From contig NZ_PHHD01000001.1 in assembly GCF_002813445.1 (NCBI RefSeq), positions 3,286,001 through 3,350,000 on the forward strand: a stretch of DNA of 64,000 bases, written 5' to 3'. The DNA comes from Pseudomonas tolaasii NCPPB 2192 (GTDB lineage Bacteria > Pseudomonadota > Gammaproteobacteria > Pseudomonadales > Pseudomonadaceae). A model generated the notes under the pieces. It did not search any database and had not been told where the DNA came from. It saw only the letters and a program-made list of their open reading frames with translations. This document shows, piece by piece, positions 41,009-49,289 of this stretch; the first letter of the stretch is position 1, and every line of letters starts with the position of its first letter. The position numbers and the translations under genes were made by a program.

Positions 41009-41500
41009 ATGAACCATTACGTGACCCCCGACTTGTGCGACGCCTACCCGGACCTGGTACAGGTACTGGAGCCGATGTTCAGTAATTTCGGCGGCCGGGA
41101 TTCCTTCGGCGGCGAAATCGTCACCATTAAATGCTTCGAAGACAATTCCCTGGTCAAGGAACAAGCCGATCAGCCAGGTGCCGGCAAGGTGCTGGTGGTC
41201 GATGGTGGTGGTTCCCTGCGTCGCGCGCTGCTGGGTGACATGATCGCCGAGAAAGCTGCGAAAAACGGCTGGGAAGGGCTGGTGATCTACGGCTGCATTC
41301 GTGATGTGGATGTCATCGCTCAAACGGATCTGGGTGTGCAGGCCCTGGCGACCCACCCGATGAAAACCGACAAGCGCGGCATTGGCGACCTCAACGTGGT
41401 CGTGACCTTCGCGGGCGTGACGTTTCGTCCGGGTGAGTACGTTTACGCCGACAACAATGGCGTGATCGTGTCGCCAAGCCCGCTGAAAATGCCTGAATGA
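41009..41500 (+). CDS. rraA: RraA-family protein (RNase E activity regulator / aldolase-like)
   Basis: A 163-residue protein matching RraA: MNHYVTPDLCDAYPDLVQVL, FGGRDSFGGEIVTIKCFEDN, VVDGGGSLRRALLGD and GLVIYGCIRDVD. In E. coli RraA binds RNase E and restrains it; some homologues are instead 4-hydroxy-4-methyl-2-oxoglutarate aldolases, and the sequence alone does not exclude that. ATG 41009 has AAGGA upstream. A longer frame from 40910 is not credible. Confidence 0.92.
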   Translation: MNHYVTPDLCDAYPDLVQVLEPMFSNFGGRDSFGGEIVTIKCFEDNSLVKEQADQPGAGKVLVVDGGGSLRRALLGDMIAEKAAKNGWEGLVIYGCIRDVDVIAQTDLGVQALATHPMKTDKRGIGDLNVVVTFAGVTFRPGEYVYADNNGVIVSPSPLKMPE

Positions 41501-41525
41501 ACCGTAATAGCCGACAGGGGTGAGG

Positions 41526-42521
41526 ATGTTCGAGGAAGAAAACGCGCAATGGGGGCTGGTGCATGCCCTGGTGCTTGACGGTAAAGGCGGTGCGCGTTCG
41601 ATTGCCCGGACTGAGCTCGACGACTTGCAATTGCAGCCTCAGGAAAGCCTGTGGCTGCACTGGGATCGCAGCCATCCGCAAACCCAGACCTGGTTGCGCA
41701 AATCCAGCGGTTTAAGTGAGTTTGCCTGCGACCTGCTGCTGGAAGAAAACACCCGTCCGCGCCTGTTGCCGCTGCCGGACGCCGAATTGCTGCTGTTTTT
41801 GCGGGGCGTGAACCTCAACCCGGGCGCCGAGCCGGAGGACATGGTATCGGTGCGCATTTTTGCAGCGGCCAACCGCGTGATTTCCCTGCGCCTGCGCCCA
41901 CTGCGCGCCACCGATGAGCTGCTGGTGCAATTGGCGGACGGCAAGGGGCCGAAAACGGCGTCCGAACTCATCCTTTATATGGCCCAATACCTGACCAACA
42001 AGGTGCAGGACCTGGTCACGGATTTGTCGGAAATCGTCGATTCCGAAGAAGAAAAACTCGATGCCGACGAACGGTATACCCCGGAGCATGGCAATGTTTT
42101 GCAGATCCGTCGGCGGGCGGCCGGGCTCAAGCGTTTTCTGGCGCCGCAGCGGGATATTTTTGCGCAACTGACACGGATCAAATTGCCGTGGTTTTGTGAC
42201 GACGATGCCGATTACTGGAACGAATTGAACAACAGCCTGACCCGCTACCTGGAAGAGCTCGAATTGACCCGGGAGCGCGTGGGGCTGGTACTTGAGGCCG
42301 AAGACCGGCGCTTGAGCGTACGCATGAATCGAACGATGTACCGCTTCGGGATCATCACCGGAATATTCTTGCCGATGAGTTTTCTCACCGGGCTGCTGGG
42401 TATCAATGTGGGGGGTATTCCGTTCTCCGCCAGCCCCTACGGATTCATGATTGCCTGCTTGATGATGGTGGCCGTTGCGCTGGGACAATGGTGGCTATTT
42501 CGACGATTGCGCTGGGTTTGA
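41526..42521 (+). CDS. cmaX: CorA-family divalent-cation transporter CmaX (ZntB-like)
   Basis: A 331-residue CorA-type protein with a large cytoplasmic domain and two C-terminal TM helices. The loop motif reads GIN (LLGINVGGIPF) where classical CorA has GMN, as in ZntB-like exporters. It heads the cmaX-cfrX-cmpX-sigX-oprF block of pseudomonads. The ATG at 41526 follows GGGGTGAGG; GTG 41520 is possible. Confidence 0.93.
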   Translation: MFEEENAQWGLVHALVLDGKGGARSIARTELDDLQLQPQESLWLHWDRSHPQTQTWLRKSSGLSEFACDLLLEENTRPRLLPLPDAELLLFLRGVNLNPGAEPEDMVSVRIFAAANRVISLRLRPLRATDELLVQLADGKGPKTASELILYMAQYLTNKVQDLVTDLSEIVDSEEEKLDADERYTPEHGNVLQIRRRAAGLKRFLAPQRDIFAQLTRIKLPWFCDDDADYWNELNNSLTRYLEELELTRERVGLVLEAEDRRLSVRMNRTMYRFGIITGIFLPMSFLTGLLGINVGGIPFSASPYGFMIACLMMVAVALGQWWLFRRLRWV

Positions 42522-42607
42522 CCTGAATATGACCTGAACGTAGGAAGGGTCCTATGTGACCCCAAGAATTTTACCCTCGTCTTTTAAATCACTTGCGAGA
42601 GGTCTTT

Positions 42608-42853
42608 ATGCACGATCCGTTCGAACAGTCTTTGCGTGACATGCTCAATGCGTCGCCGTCCAACCGTGACGACGATGCCTGCTTGGGCCGCGTATTGAAA
42701 ACCGCCAACCGTCAGGTGGGGGCGGGGGATCTGTTCGGTCTGCTCGGGCGCTGGCTGCCGGCGTTGATGATGGCCCTGAACAACGGTTCGGCCCATGTAT
42801 CACCGGTTTCCCGCCGTAAACCTCTTGCTCGCACTGCTGATAAGGCTGATTGA
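42608..42853 (+). CDS. cfrX: CfrX, small conserved protein of the cmpX-sigX locus
   Basis: An 81-residue hydrophilic protein (MHDPFEQSLRDMLNASPSNRDDD) with a short apolar stretch GLLGRWLPALMMAL. Function unknown. It is recognised by position between cmaX and cmpX, and its stop overlaps the region just before the cmpX ATG (2-base gap). ATG 42608 has GAGAGG upstream. Confidence 0.88.
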   Translation: MHDPFEQSLRDMLNASPSNRDDDACLGRVLKTANRQVGAGDLFGLLGRWLPALMMALNNGSAHVSPVSRRKPLARTADKAD

Positions 42854-42855
42854 AT

Positions 42856-43680
42856 ATGGAACTTGATCTCTGGACCCAGAGCCTGGTCACCGCGATGACC
42901 GCATTGTGGACCAAGGTGGCGAACTTCATTCCCAACCTGTTTGGTGCCCTGGTACTGGTACTGCTCGGGTTTGTCGTGGCCAAGCTGCTCGATACGCTGC
43001 TGTCCAAATTACTTGCCAAGCTGGGCCTTGACCGCCTGATGGCAGGCACCGGCCTGACCAAGATGTTGGGCCGCGTGGGGCTGCAGGTGCCGATCTCTAC
43101 CTTGATCGGGAAGATCGTCTACTGGTTTATTTTGCTTATTTTTCTGGTTTCTGCGGCTCAATCCCTTGGACTTGAGCGAGTTTCAGCTACGCTCGACATG
43201 CTGGCACTGTATTTGCCGAAAGTTTTCGGTGGCGCGCTGGTACTGCTGGTAGGCGTTTTACTGGCGCAACTGGCCAACGGGCTGGTGCGCGGGGCCGCTG
43301 AAGGCGTGGGGTTGGACTATGCTGCCGGCCTGGGGCGAATCGCCCAGGGCCTGGTGATCATCATCAGTATTTCCGTCGCGATCAGCCAGTTGGAGGTCAA
43401 GACCGACCTGCTCAACCATGTGATCGTGATCGTTTTGATTACCGTTGGTCTGGCCGTTGCGCTGGCCATGGGCCTGGGAAGCCGGGAAATTGCTGGTCAG
43501 ATTCTTGCGGGAATCTATGTGCGTGAGTTGTATCAGGTTGGGCAACAGGTGCGTGTGGGCGAGGTCGAAGGGCAAATCGAGGAGATCGGTACGGTCAAGA
43601 CAACGGTGCTGACCGATGACGGTGAACTGGTGTCGCTGTCCAATCGCATTCTCCTGGAGCAGCAGGTCAGTAGCCGCTAA
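42856..43680 (+). CDS. cmpX: CmpX, small-conductance mechanosensitive channel-like protein
   Basis: A 274-residue inner-membrane protein with four to five TM helices and a C-terminal soluble part. A conserved TM_helix/MscS-like repeat is seen (ALVLVLLGFVVAKLLDTLLSKLL). The C-terminal beta domain includes VRVGEVEGQIEEIGTVKTTVLTDDGE. It lies upstream of sigX, whose activity is linked to CmpX in Pseudomonas. Confidence 0.93.
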   Translation: MELDLWTQSLVTAMTALWTKVANFIPNLFGALVLVLLGFVVAKLLDTLLSKLLAKLGLDRLMAGTGLTKMLGRVGLQVPISTLIGKIVYWFILLIFLVSAAQSLGLERVSATLDMLALYLPKVFGGALVLLVGVLLAQLANGLVRGAAEGVGLDYAAGLGRIAQGLVIIISISVAISQLEVKTDLLNHVIVIVLITVGLAVALAMGLGSREIAGQILAGIYVRELYQVGQQVRVGEVEGQIEEIGTVKTTVLTDDGELVSLSNRILLEQQVSSR

Positions 43681-43767
43681 CCCGGCAAACCCTGCTAATG
43701 TACGCCGCCGCAAACCCGGCTGACCGGGCTGTAGCGGACATTGACCTGACTGTCGGCACGACTTGTT

Positions 43768-44358
43768 TTGAATAAAGCCCAAACGCTGTCTACGCGCTAT
43801 GACCCCCGTGAGCTCTCTGATGAGGAGTTGGTCGCGCGCTCGCACACGGAGCTGTTTCACGTAACACGCGCGTACGAAGAATTGATGCGCAGATATCAAC
43901 GCACTCTGTTCAACGTTTGTTCAAGGTATTTAGGGAACGATAGAGATGCGGACGATGTCTGTCAGGAAGTGATGCTCAAGGTGCTGTATGGCCTGAAGAA
44001 CTTTGAGGGCAAATCGAAGTTCAAGACATGGCTCTATAGCATCACGTACAACGAGTGCATCACGCAGTATCGTAAGGAACGGCGTAAGCGTCGCTTGATG
44101 GACGCTTTGAGTCTGGACCCCCTTGAGGAAGCGTCTGAAGAAAAGGCGCCGGTACCCGAGGAAAAGGCCGGGCTTGATCGCTGGTTGGTGCATGTGAATC
44201 CGATTGACCGTGAAATTCTGGTGCTACGTTTTGTCGCAGAGCTGGAGTTTCAGGAAATTGCTGACATCATGCACATGGGTTTGAGTGCTACAAAAATGCG
44301 TTACAAACGTGCTCTTGATAAATTACGTGAGAAATTTGCGGACGAGACTGAAACTTAG
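43768..44358 (+). CDS. sigX: ECF sigma factor SigX
   Basis: A 196-residue ECF sigma factor with region 2 (YLGNDRDADDVCQEVMLKVL, KTWLYSITYNECI) and region 4 (LVLRFVAELEFQEIADIM, LSATKMRYKRALDKLRE). It directs envelope-stress and oprF transcription. The start is TTG 43768, which fits the family N-terminus MNKAQ.LSTRYDPRELSDEELV. No anti-sigma gene is adjacent, as is usual for this locus. oprF follows after 107 bases. Confidence 0.95.
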   Translation: MNKAQTLSTRYDPRELSDEELVARSHTELFHVTRAYEELMRRYQRTLFNVCSRYLGNDRDADDVCQEVMLKVLYGLKNFEGKSKFKTWLYSITYNECITQYRKERRKRRLMDALSLDPLEEASEEKAPVPEEKAGLDRWLVHVNPIDREILVLRFVAELEFQEIADIMHMGLSATKMRYKRALDKLREKFADETET

Positions 44359-44465
44359 TGCGTGGCAAATATCTCTTACGTGTAGGCAAGTTCTGTTAGA
44401 CTTGTCGCCGAGTTGTCCCCCGGTTTGTGGGACTGCTTTACAATCACCAGATGGGGATTTAACGG

Positions 44466-45449
44466 ATGAAACTGAAAAACACCTTGGGCTTGGCCATTGG
44501 TACTCTTATTGCCGCTACTTCTTTCGGCGCACTGGCACAAGGCCAAGGCGCAGTTGAAGGCGAGCTGTTCTACAAGAAGCAGTACAACGATAGCGTCAAG
44601 CACATCGAAGACGGCTTCAACCCAGGCGCTCGCATTGGTTACTTCCTGACCGACGATCTGTCCTTGAACTTGTCCTACGACAAGACTAACCACACCCGTT
44701 CGAACGACGGCACTGGCAACCAGAAGATCGGTGGCGACACTGGCAGCCTGACTGCTCAGTACCACTTCGGTCAGGCTGGCGTCGACAGCCTGCGTCCATA
44801 CGTTGAAGGTGGTTTCGGTCACCAGAGCCGCAGCAACGTTGAAGCTGACGGCCACAAAGGTCGCGATCAATCCACCCTGGCTATCGCTGGCGCTGGCGTG
44901 AAGTACTACTTCACCAACAACCTGTACGCTCGTGCTGGTGTTGAAGCTGACTACGCAATCGACAACGGCAAGTGGGACTACTCCGCACTGGTCGGCCTGG
45001 GTGTGAACTTCGGCGGCAACGCTGGCGCAGCTGCTCCAGCTCCTACCCCGGCACCAGCTCCAGAGCCAACTCCAGAGCCAGAAGCTCCAGTTGCTCAGGT
45101 TGTTCGTGTTGAGCTGGACGTCAAGTTCGACTTCGACAAGTCCGTTGTTAAGCCTAACAGCTACGGCGACGTGAAAAACCTGGCCGACTTCATGAAGCAG
45201 TACCCACAAACCACCACCGTGGTTGAAGGTCACACTGACTCCGTAGGTCCAGACGCTTACAACCAGAAGCTGTCCCAGCGTCGTGCTGACGCGGTCAAGC
45301 AAGTTCTGGTCAAAGACGGTATCGCTCCTAACCGCGTTAGCTCGGTTGGCTACGGTAAATCCCGTCCAGTTGCTGACAACGCAACTGAAGCAGGCCGTGC
45401 TATCAACCGTCGCGTAGAAGCCTCGGTAGAAGCTCAAGCTGCTCAGTAA
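44466..45449 (+). CDS. oprF: Major outer-membrane porin OprF
   Basis: A 327-residue protein. The signal peptide is MKLKNTLGLAIGTLIAATSF..ALA. An eight-stranded beta-barrel follows, then a Pro/Ala/Glu linker (PAPTPAPAPEPTPEPEAP), and a C-terminal OmpA-type peptidoglycan-binding domain (VEGHTDSVGPDAYNQKLSQR). There is no Cys in the mature protein, unlike P. aeruginosa OprF. Codon use is strongly biased to a few codons (GCT, GTT, AAC), as in highly expressed genes. SigX contributes to its expression in related species. Confidence 0.97.
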   Translation: MKLKNTLGLAIGTLIAATSFGALAQGQGAVEGELFYKKQYNDSVKHIEDGFNPGARIGYFLTDDLSLNLSYDKTNHTRSNDGTGNQKIGGDTGSLTAQYHFGQAGVDSLRPYVEGGFGHQSRSNVEADGHKGRDQSTLAIAGAGVKYYFTNNLYARAGVEADYAIDNGKWDYSALVGLGVNFGGNAGAAAPAPTPAPAPEPTPEPEAPVAQVVRVELDVKFDFDKSVVKPNSYGDVKNLADFMKQYPQTTTVVEGHTDSVGPDAYNQKLSQRRADAVKQVLVKDGIAPNRVSSVGYGKSRPVADNATEAGRAINRRVEASVEAQAAQ

Positions 45450-45463
45450 TTACTGAGTAGTAG

Positions 45464-45494
45464 AAAAAAGCCCGGCTCAGGCCGGGCTTTTTTT
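45464..45494. terminator. Bidirectional terminator between oprF and cobA
   Basis: GCCCGGC (45470-45476), a TCAG loop, GCCGGGC (45481-45487), then seven T. Six A stand on the left side, so it also works for cobA on the minus strand. Confidence 0.93.
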
Positions 45495-45509
45495 CGCCTT
45501 GAATTTGCT

Positions 45510-46253
45510 TCAGGCGCTGGCGCAGACGGCTACACTCGTCGCTTGCCCACTGCCTGCGACGCTGCCGATCACCAGGATGGCCGGGCTTTTCAAGGCGAAC
45601 GACTGCGCGTCCGTGTGCATGCGAGCCAGGTTGCTGCGACACTCGCGTTGCTGGGGCAGTGACGCATTTTCGATCATTGCCACCGGCATATCTGCAGCCA
45701 TTCCTCCGTCCAGCAGTTGCTGCTGAATCTGCTCAAGCTTGGCTACGCCCATATACACCACCAGTGTCGTCCCGCCCTCAGCCAGCGCCCGCCAATTCAA
45801 ACGGCTGTCGTCCTGGGTGTGCGCCGTGACCAGCGTCACGCCACGACTGACGCCACGCAAGGTCAGCGGTATATCGCAATTCGTCGCACCCGCCAGTCCT
45901 GCCGTGATCCCGTTCACCACCTCTGCTTCCACCCCGCGCTCGCGCAGCCATGTTGCCTCTTCGCCACCCCGGCCAAAAATGCATGGGTCGCCACCTTTGA
46001 GCCGCACCACGCACTTGCCCTGGCGCGCATACCGCAGCATCAAACGATGGATAAAATCCTGCGGTGTCGAGCGGCAGCCCCCCCGTTTACCCACGGTGAT
46101 GACCCGCGCGCCCGCACAGTGTTCCAGCACAGCCGGGTTGACGAGATCATCGATCAATACCACATCGGCCTCGCTCATTGCCCTTACTGCTTTGAGGGTC
46201 AACAGCTCCGGATCTCCGGGCCCCGCGCCCACCAGCCAGACTTTTGCGCTCAT
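45510..46253 (-). CDS. cobA: Uroporphyrinogen-III C-methyltransferase
   Basis: Methylates uroporphyrinogen III twice to precorrin-2, the precursor of siroheme. The 247 residues show VWLVGAGPGDPELLTLKAVR and VRLKGGDPCIFGRGGEE. It is last in the nirB-nirD-nitrate reductase operon, where it supports siroheme supply for NirB. ATG 46253 has GAGGGAAAC before it; the longer frame overlaps the reductase gene. Confidence 0.95.
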   Translation of the reverse strand: MSAKVWLVGAGPGDPELLTLKAVRAMSEADVVLIDDLVNPAVLEHCAGARVITVGKRGGCRSTPQDFIHRLMLRYARQGKCVVRLKGGDPCIFGRGGEEATWLRERGVEAEVVNGITAGLAGATNCDIPLTLRGVSRGVTLVTAHTQDDSRLNWRALAEGGTTLVVYMGVAKLEQIQQQLLDGGMAADMPVAMIENASLPQQRECRSNLARMHTDAQSFALKSPAILVIGSVAGSGQATSVAVCASA

Positions 46254-46263
46254 GTTGTTTCCC

Positions 46264-48972
46264 TCACCTGTTGATTGCGATTGGCTGCGGCTTGCTGGCC
46301 AAAAGGCGTTTGATTTCCGGAACGCAGGAACCGCATTGCGTGCCGCACCCAAGCTCCTGTTTCAGCCCATCGAGGCTCAGCCCGCGAGCGATACCGGCGC
46401 ACACCGCGCTCTCGCTGACGTTTTTGCAGTTACACAGAATCTTGCTGCTGGACGCGGCACCGCCTGGTGGTGCACTGAGCGGCGCCAGCAACCAGCGGCG
46501 TAGTTGATCGTCGGTGCGACCCTCCAGCCACAGGCTTTGCAGCCAGTGCCGCGCCAGGGTTTCACCGGCCAGACGCAGGGCGGTGATGCGGCCTTTCTCG
46601 ATCTTCACACGCTTGCCGATTGAGCGGCGCGGGTCGTCGTAGGCCATCACCGGACCGTCGTTGAGGCCCAGCAGTTCATCGATCCGGGTCAGCAGTGGCA
46701 AGTCGGGCGCCTCGGTATGTGCCGCGCGCACCAATAAAGCGGGCCGATCACGTCCGGTCAGGCTCAGGCTGACGTAGGCAAAGCCTTCACACAGCGGGCG
46801 CAGCGCGTCAAAGTGTTGCTGAACATTTCCTTCGATCAATGCAAAGAGTTGCCATGGCAATTGCACGGCTTCCAGGCGCACGCCGCTGTGCTTGAGTTCC
46901 GGCTGTTTCGACAGCGGGTCAAACGCCGGCTGCGTGAGGGCGTTGACCCCACCCTTGAGAAATCGGTCACCCCAATGCATTGGCAGAAATGCCTGGCCTG
47001 GTCGCACGCTGTCATCACTGCTGACGGCGACGATCACATTGCCGCGACGGCTCTTCAAATTGACCAGATCGCCTTCCTTGAACCGGTGTCGGCGCAGTTC
47101 ATCCGGGTGCAGGCTCAACAGGGCTTCGCTGACATGCCCGAATAATTGCGCTGCCGTTCCGGTGCGGCTCATGCCGTGCCACTGGTCGCGCAAGCGCCCG
47201 GTGATCAAGGTCAGCGGGAAGCGCGCGTCACGCTGTTCCTTGGCAGCGCGGTAAGGGTCGGCAATAAACTGCGCACGGCCGGTGGCGGTCGGGAAGACGC
47301 CATCGGTGTACAGGCGCGGGGTCCCAGCGCTTGCGCCCGATGGAAAGGGCCATTGTTGCGGCCCGATCTGGTCCAGCAGCGCATGGCTGATGCCCGACAA
47401 GTCGAGGTCACGCTCACGGGTCAACAACTTGTACTCATCGAAAATCTGCGCCGGTCCCTCAAACGCAAACAGGCTCTCCAGGCCAGGCAGCAGACGCTTC
47501 TCCAGGCGCTGTGCGAAATCCACGGTAATTGCCCAGTCCGGTCGTGCCTCTCCCGGTGGGACAATGGCGCGACGCACGTGGGAAATTCGCCGTTCGGAGT
47601 TGGTCACGCTGCCTTCCTTCTCGCCCCAACTGGCGGCGGGTAACAGCAGGTCGGCATAAGTGGCGGTTTCCGTGGTGCGAAAGGCTTCTTGCAGAACCAC
47701 AAAAGGGCAGCTCGCCAATGCCGCGCGCACGGCATTCTGGTCCGGCAAGGATTGCGCGGGGTTGGTGCAGGCAATCCATAACGCCTTGATCTTGCCTGCC
47801 CGGACGCTCTCAAACAGTTCGATGGCCGTTAGCCCGGTTGGCGCCGGCAGCGATTCAACACCCCAGTAAGCGGCGACTTCCGCCCGATGTTCAGGGTTCG
47901 CAGCGTCTCGATGACCCGGCAGCAAATTCGACAAACTGCCCGTCTCGCGCCCGCCCATGGCATTCGGTTGGCCGGTCAGGGAAAACGGCCCGCAACCCGG
48001 CCGGCCAATCGTGCCGGTCGCCAGGTGCAGGTTGATCAACGCGCTGTTTTTCGCGCTGCCCGCAGTGGACTGATTCAGCCCCATGCACCACAACGACAGA
48101 AAACTGCTGGACGTACCTACCCACTCTGCGCACAGGCGCAACTGCTCGACGCTGATCCCGCACAACTGCGTGACCATCTGCGGTGTGTAGTCATGCACCA
48201 GCCGCTTCAGCTCGGCCAATCCTTCGGTGTGCGCCTGGATAAACGTACGGTCGATCCAGTCTTCCCACAGCAGCAGATGCAAAATCCCATGGAACAGTGC
48301 CACATCCGTCCCGGGCAAGATTGCCAGGTGCAGGTCAGCCAAATCGCAGGTATCGGTACGCCGTGGGTCGATCACCAGCACTTTCATCTGCGGGCGCCGA
48401 GCCTTGGCTTCCTCCAGGCGTCGGAACAATACCGGATGGGCGTAGGCCATATTGCTGCCGACGATCATCACGCAGTCGCTGCACTCAAGGTCTTCATAGC
48501 TGCACGGCGGCGCGTCCGCACCCAGGCTGCGTTTGTAGCCGACCACCGCCGAAGACATGCACAGCCGCGAGTTGCTGTCGATATTGTTGGTGCCCACCAA
48601 TGCCCGCGCCAGCTTGTTGAAGCTGTAGTAGTCCTCGGTGAGCAATTGCCCGGAAATGTAGAACGCCACGCTGTTCGGCCCGTGTTCGGCGATGGTTTCG
48701 GCGAACACATTGGCGGCGTGTTCCAGCGCGGTGTCCCAATCGGTGCGCGCGCGCGCGAGCGCTTTGCCCAGGCGTAGCTCGGGGTATAAAGCGCGGGCGT
48801 TCAAGTCACCGGTCAGGTGCAGGCTGGACCCTTTGCTGCACAGTTTTCCAAAGTTTGCCGGGTGGCTCGGATCGCCCGTCACGCCGAGGATCTGCGAACC
48901 ATCATGCTCAATCAGCACGCCGCAACCCACCCCGCAGTAACAGCAGGTGGACGCGGTGGTCTGGCGGTTCAT
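46264..48972 (-). CDS. nasC: Assimilatory nitrate reductase, molybdopterin large subunit with BFD domain
   Basis: Reduces nitrate to nitrite in the cytoplasm. The 902 residues have an N-terminal [4Fe-4S] site (CCYCGVGC, then LCSKGSSLH), the Mo-bisMGD domains, and a C-terminal BFD-like [2Fe-2S] domain (ILCNCKNVSESAVC, CGTQCGSC) that may receive electrons. The ATG overlaps the nirD stop (TGATG). The name nasA is used for this enzyme in other species; here I keep nasA for the transporter. Confidence 0.94.
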   Translation of the reverse strand: MNRQTTASTCCYCGVGCGVLIEHDGSQILGVTGDPSHPANFGKLCSKGSSLHLTGDLNARALYPELRLGKALARARTDWDTALEHAANVFAETIAEHGPNSVAFYISGQLLTEDYYSFNKLARALVGTNNIDSNSRLCMSSAVVGYKRSLGADAPPCSYEDLECSDCVMIVGSNMAYAHPVLFRRLEEAKARRPQMKVLVIDPRRTDTCDLADLHLAILPGTDVALFHGILHLLLWEDWIDRTFIQAHTEGLAELKRLVHDYTPQMVTQLCGISVEQLRLCAEWVGTSSSFLSLWCMGLNQSTAGSAKNSALINLHLATGTIGRPGCGPFSLTGQPNAMGGRETGSLSNLLPGHRDAANPEHRAEVAAYWGVESLPAPTGLTAIELFESVRAGKIKALWIACTNPAQSLPDQNAVRAALASCPFVVLQEAFRTTETATYADLLLPAASWGEKEGSVTNSERRISHVRRAIVPPGEARPDWAITVDFAQRLEKRLLPGLESLFAFEGPAQIFDEYKLLTRERDLDLSGISHALLDQIGPQQWPFPSGASAGTPRLYTDGVFPTATGRAQFIADPYRAAKEQRDARFPLTLITGRLRDQWHGMSRTGTAAQLFGHVSEALLSLHPDELRRHRFKEGDLVNLKSRRGNVIVAVSSDDSVRPGQAFLPMHWGDRFLKGGVNALTQPAFDPLSKQPELKHSGVRLEAVQLPWQLFALIEGNVQQHFDALRPLCEGFAYVSLSLTGRDRPALLVRAAHTEAPDLPLLTRIDELLGLNDGPVMAYDDPRRSIGKRVKIEKGRITALRLAGETLARHWLQSLWLEGRTDDQLRRWLLAPLSAPPGGAASSSKILCNCKNVSESAVCAGIARGLSLDGLKQELGCGTQCGSCVPEIKRLLASKPQPIAINR

Positions 48973-49289
48973 CAACCGGCGTCCCGCAGGGCCAGCATCA
49001 CCCGGCCGTTTTCCACGCGGGCCGGATGGTGATGGGCGCAGCCGACGTCGGGTGCCTGGGCCTCGCCGGAAGCCAGGTCGATCTGCCAGTTGTGCAACGG
49101 GCAGGCTACGCGTTTGCCATAGATCAAGCCTTGGGACAGTGGCCCACCTTTGTGCGGGCAGCGATCGTCGAGTGCGAAAACTTCGTCGTCACTTGTACGA
49201 AAAATCGCGATATCGCCCTTCGGCCCATTGATGATGCGCGAGCCCAGGGCGTTGATTTCTTCGAGGGCACAGATATCCAGCCAGTTCAT
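48972..49289 (-). CDS. nirD: Nitrite reductase small subunit (Rieske-like)
   Basis: A 105-residue Rieske-fold subunit of NADH-dependent assimilatory nitrite reductase. The cluster-binding segments CPHKGGPLS and CPLHNWQIDL are both intact (C-x-H and C-x2-H). Its ATG overlaps the nirB stop in ATGA, and its stop overlaps the reductase start. Confidence 0.95.
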   Translation of the reverse strand: MNWLDICALEEINALGSRIINGPKGDIAIFRTSDDEVFALDDRCPHKGGPLSQGLIYGKRVACPLHNWQIDLASGEAQAPDVGCAHHHPARVENGRVMLALRDAG

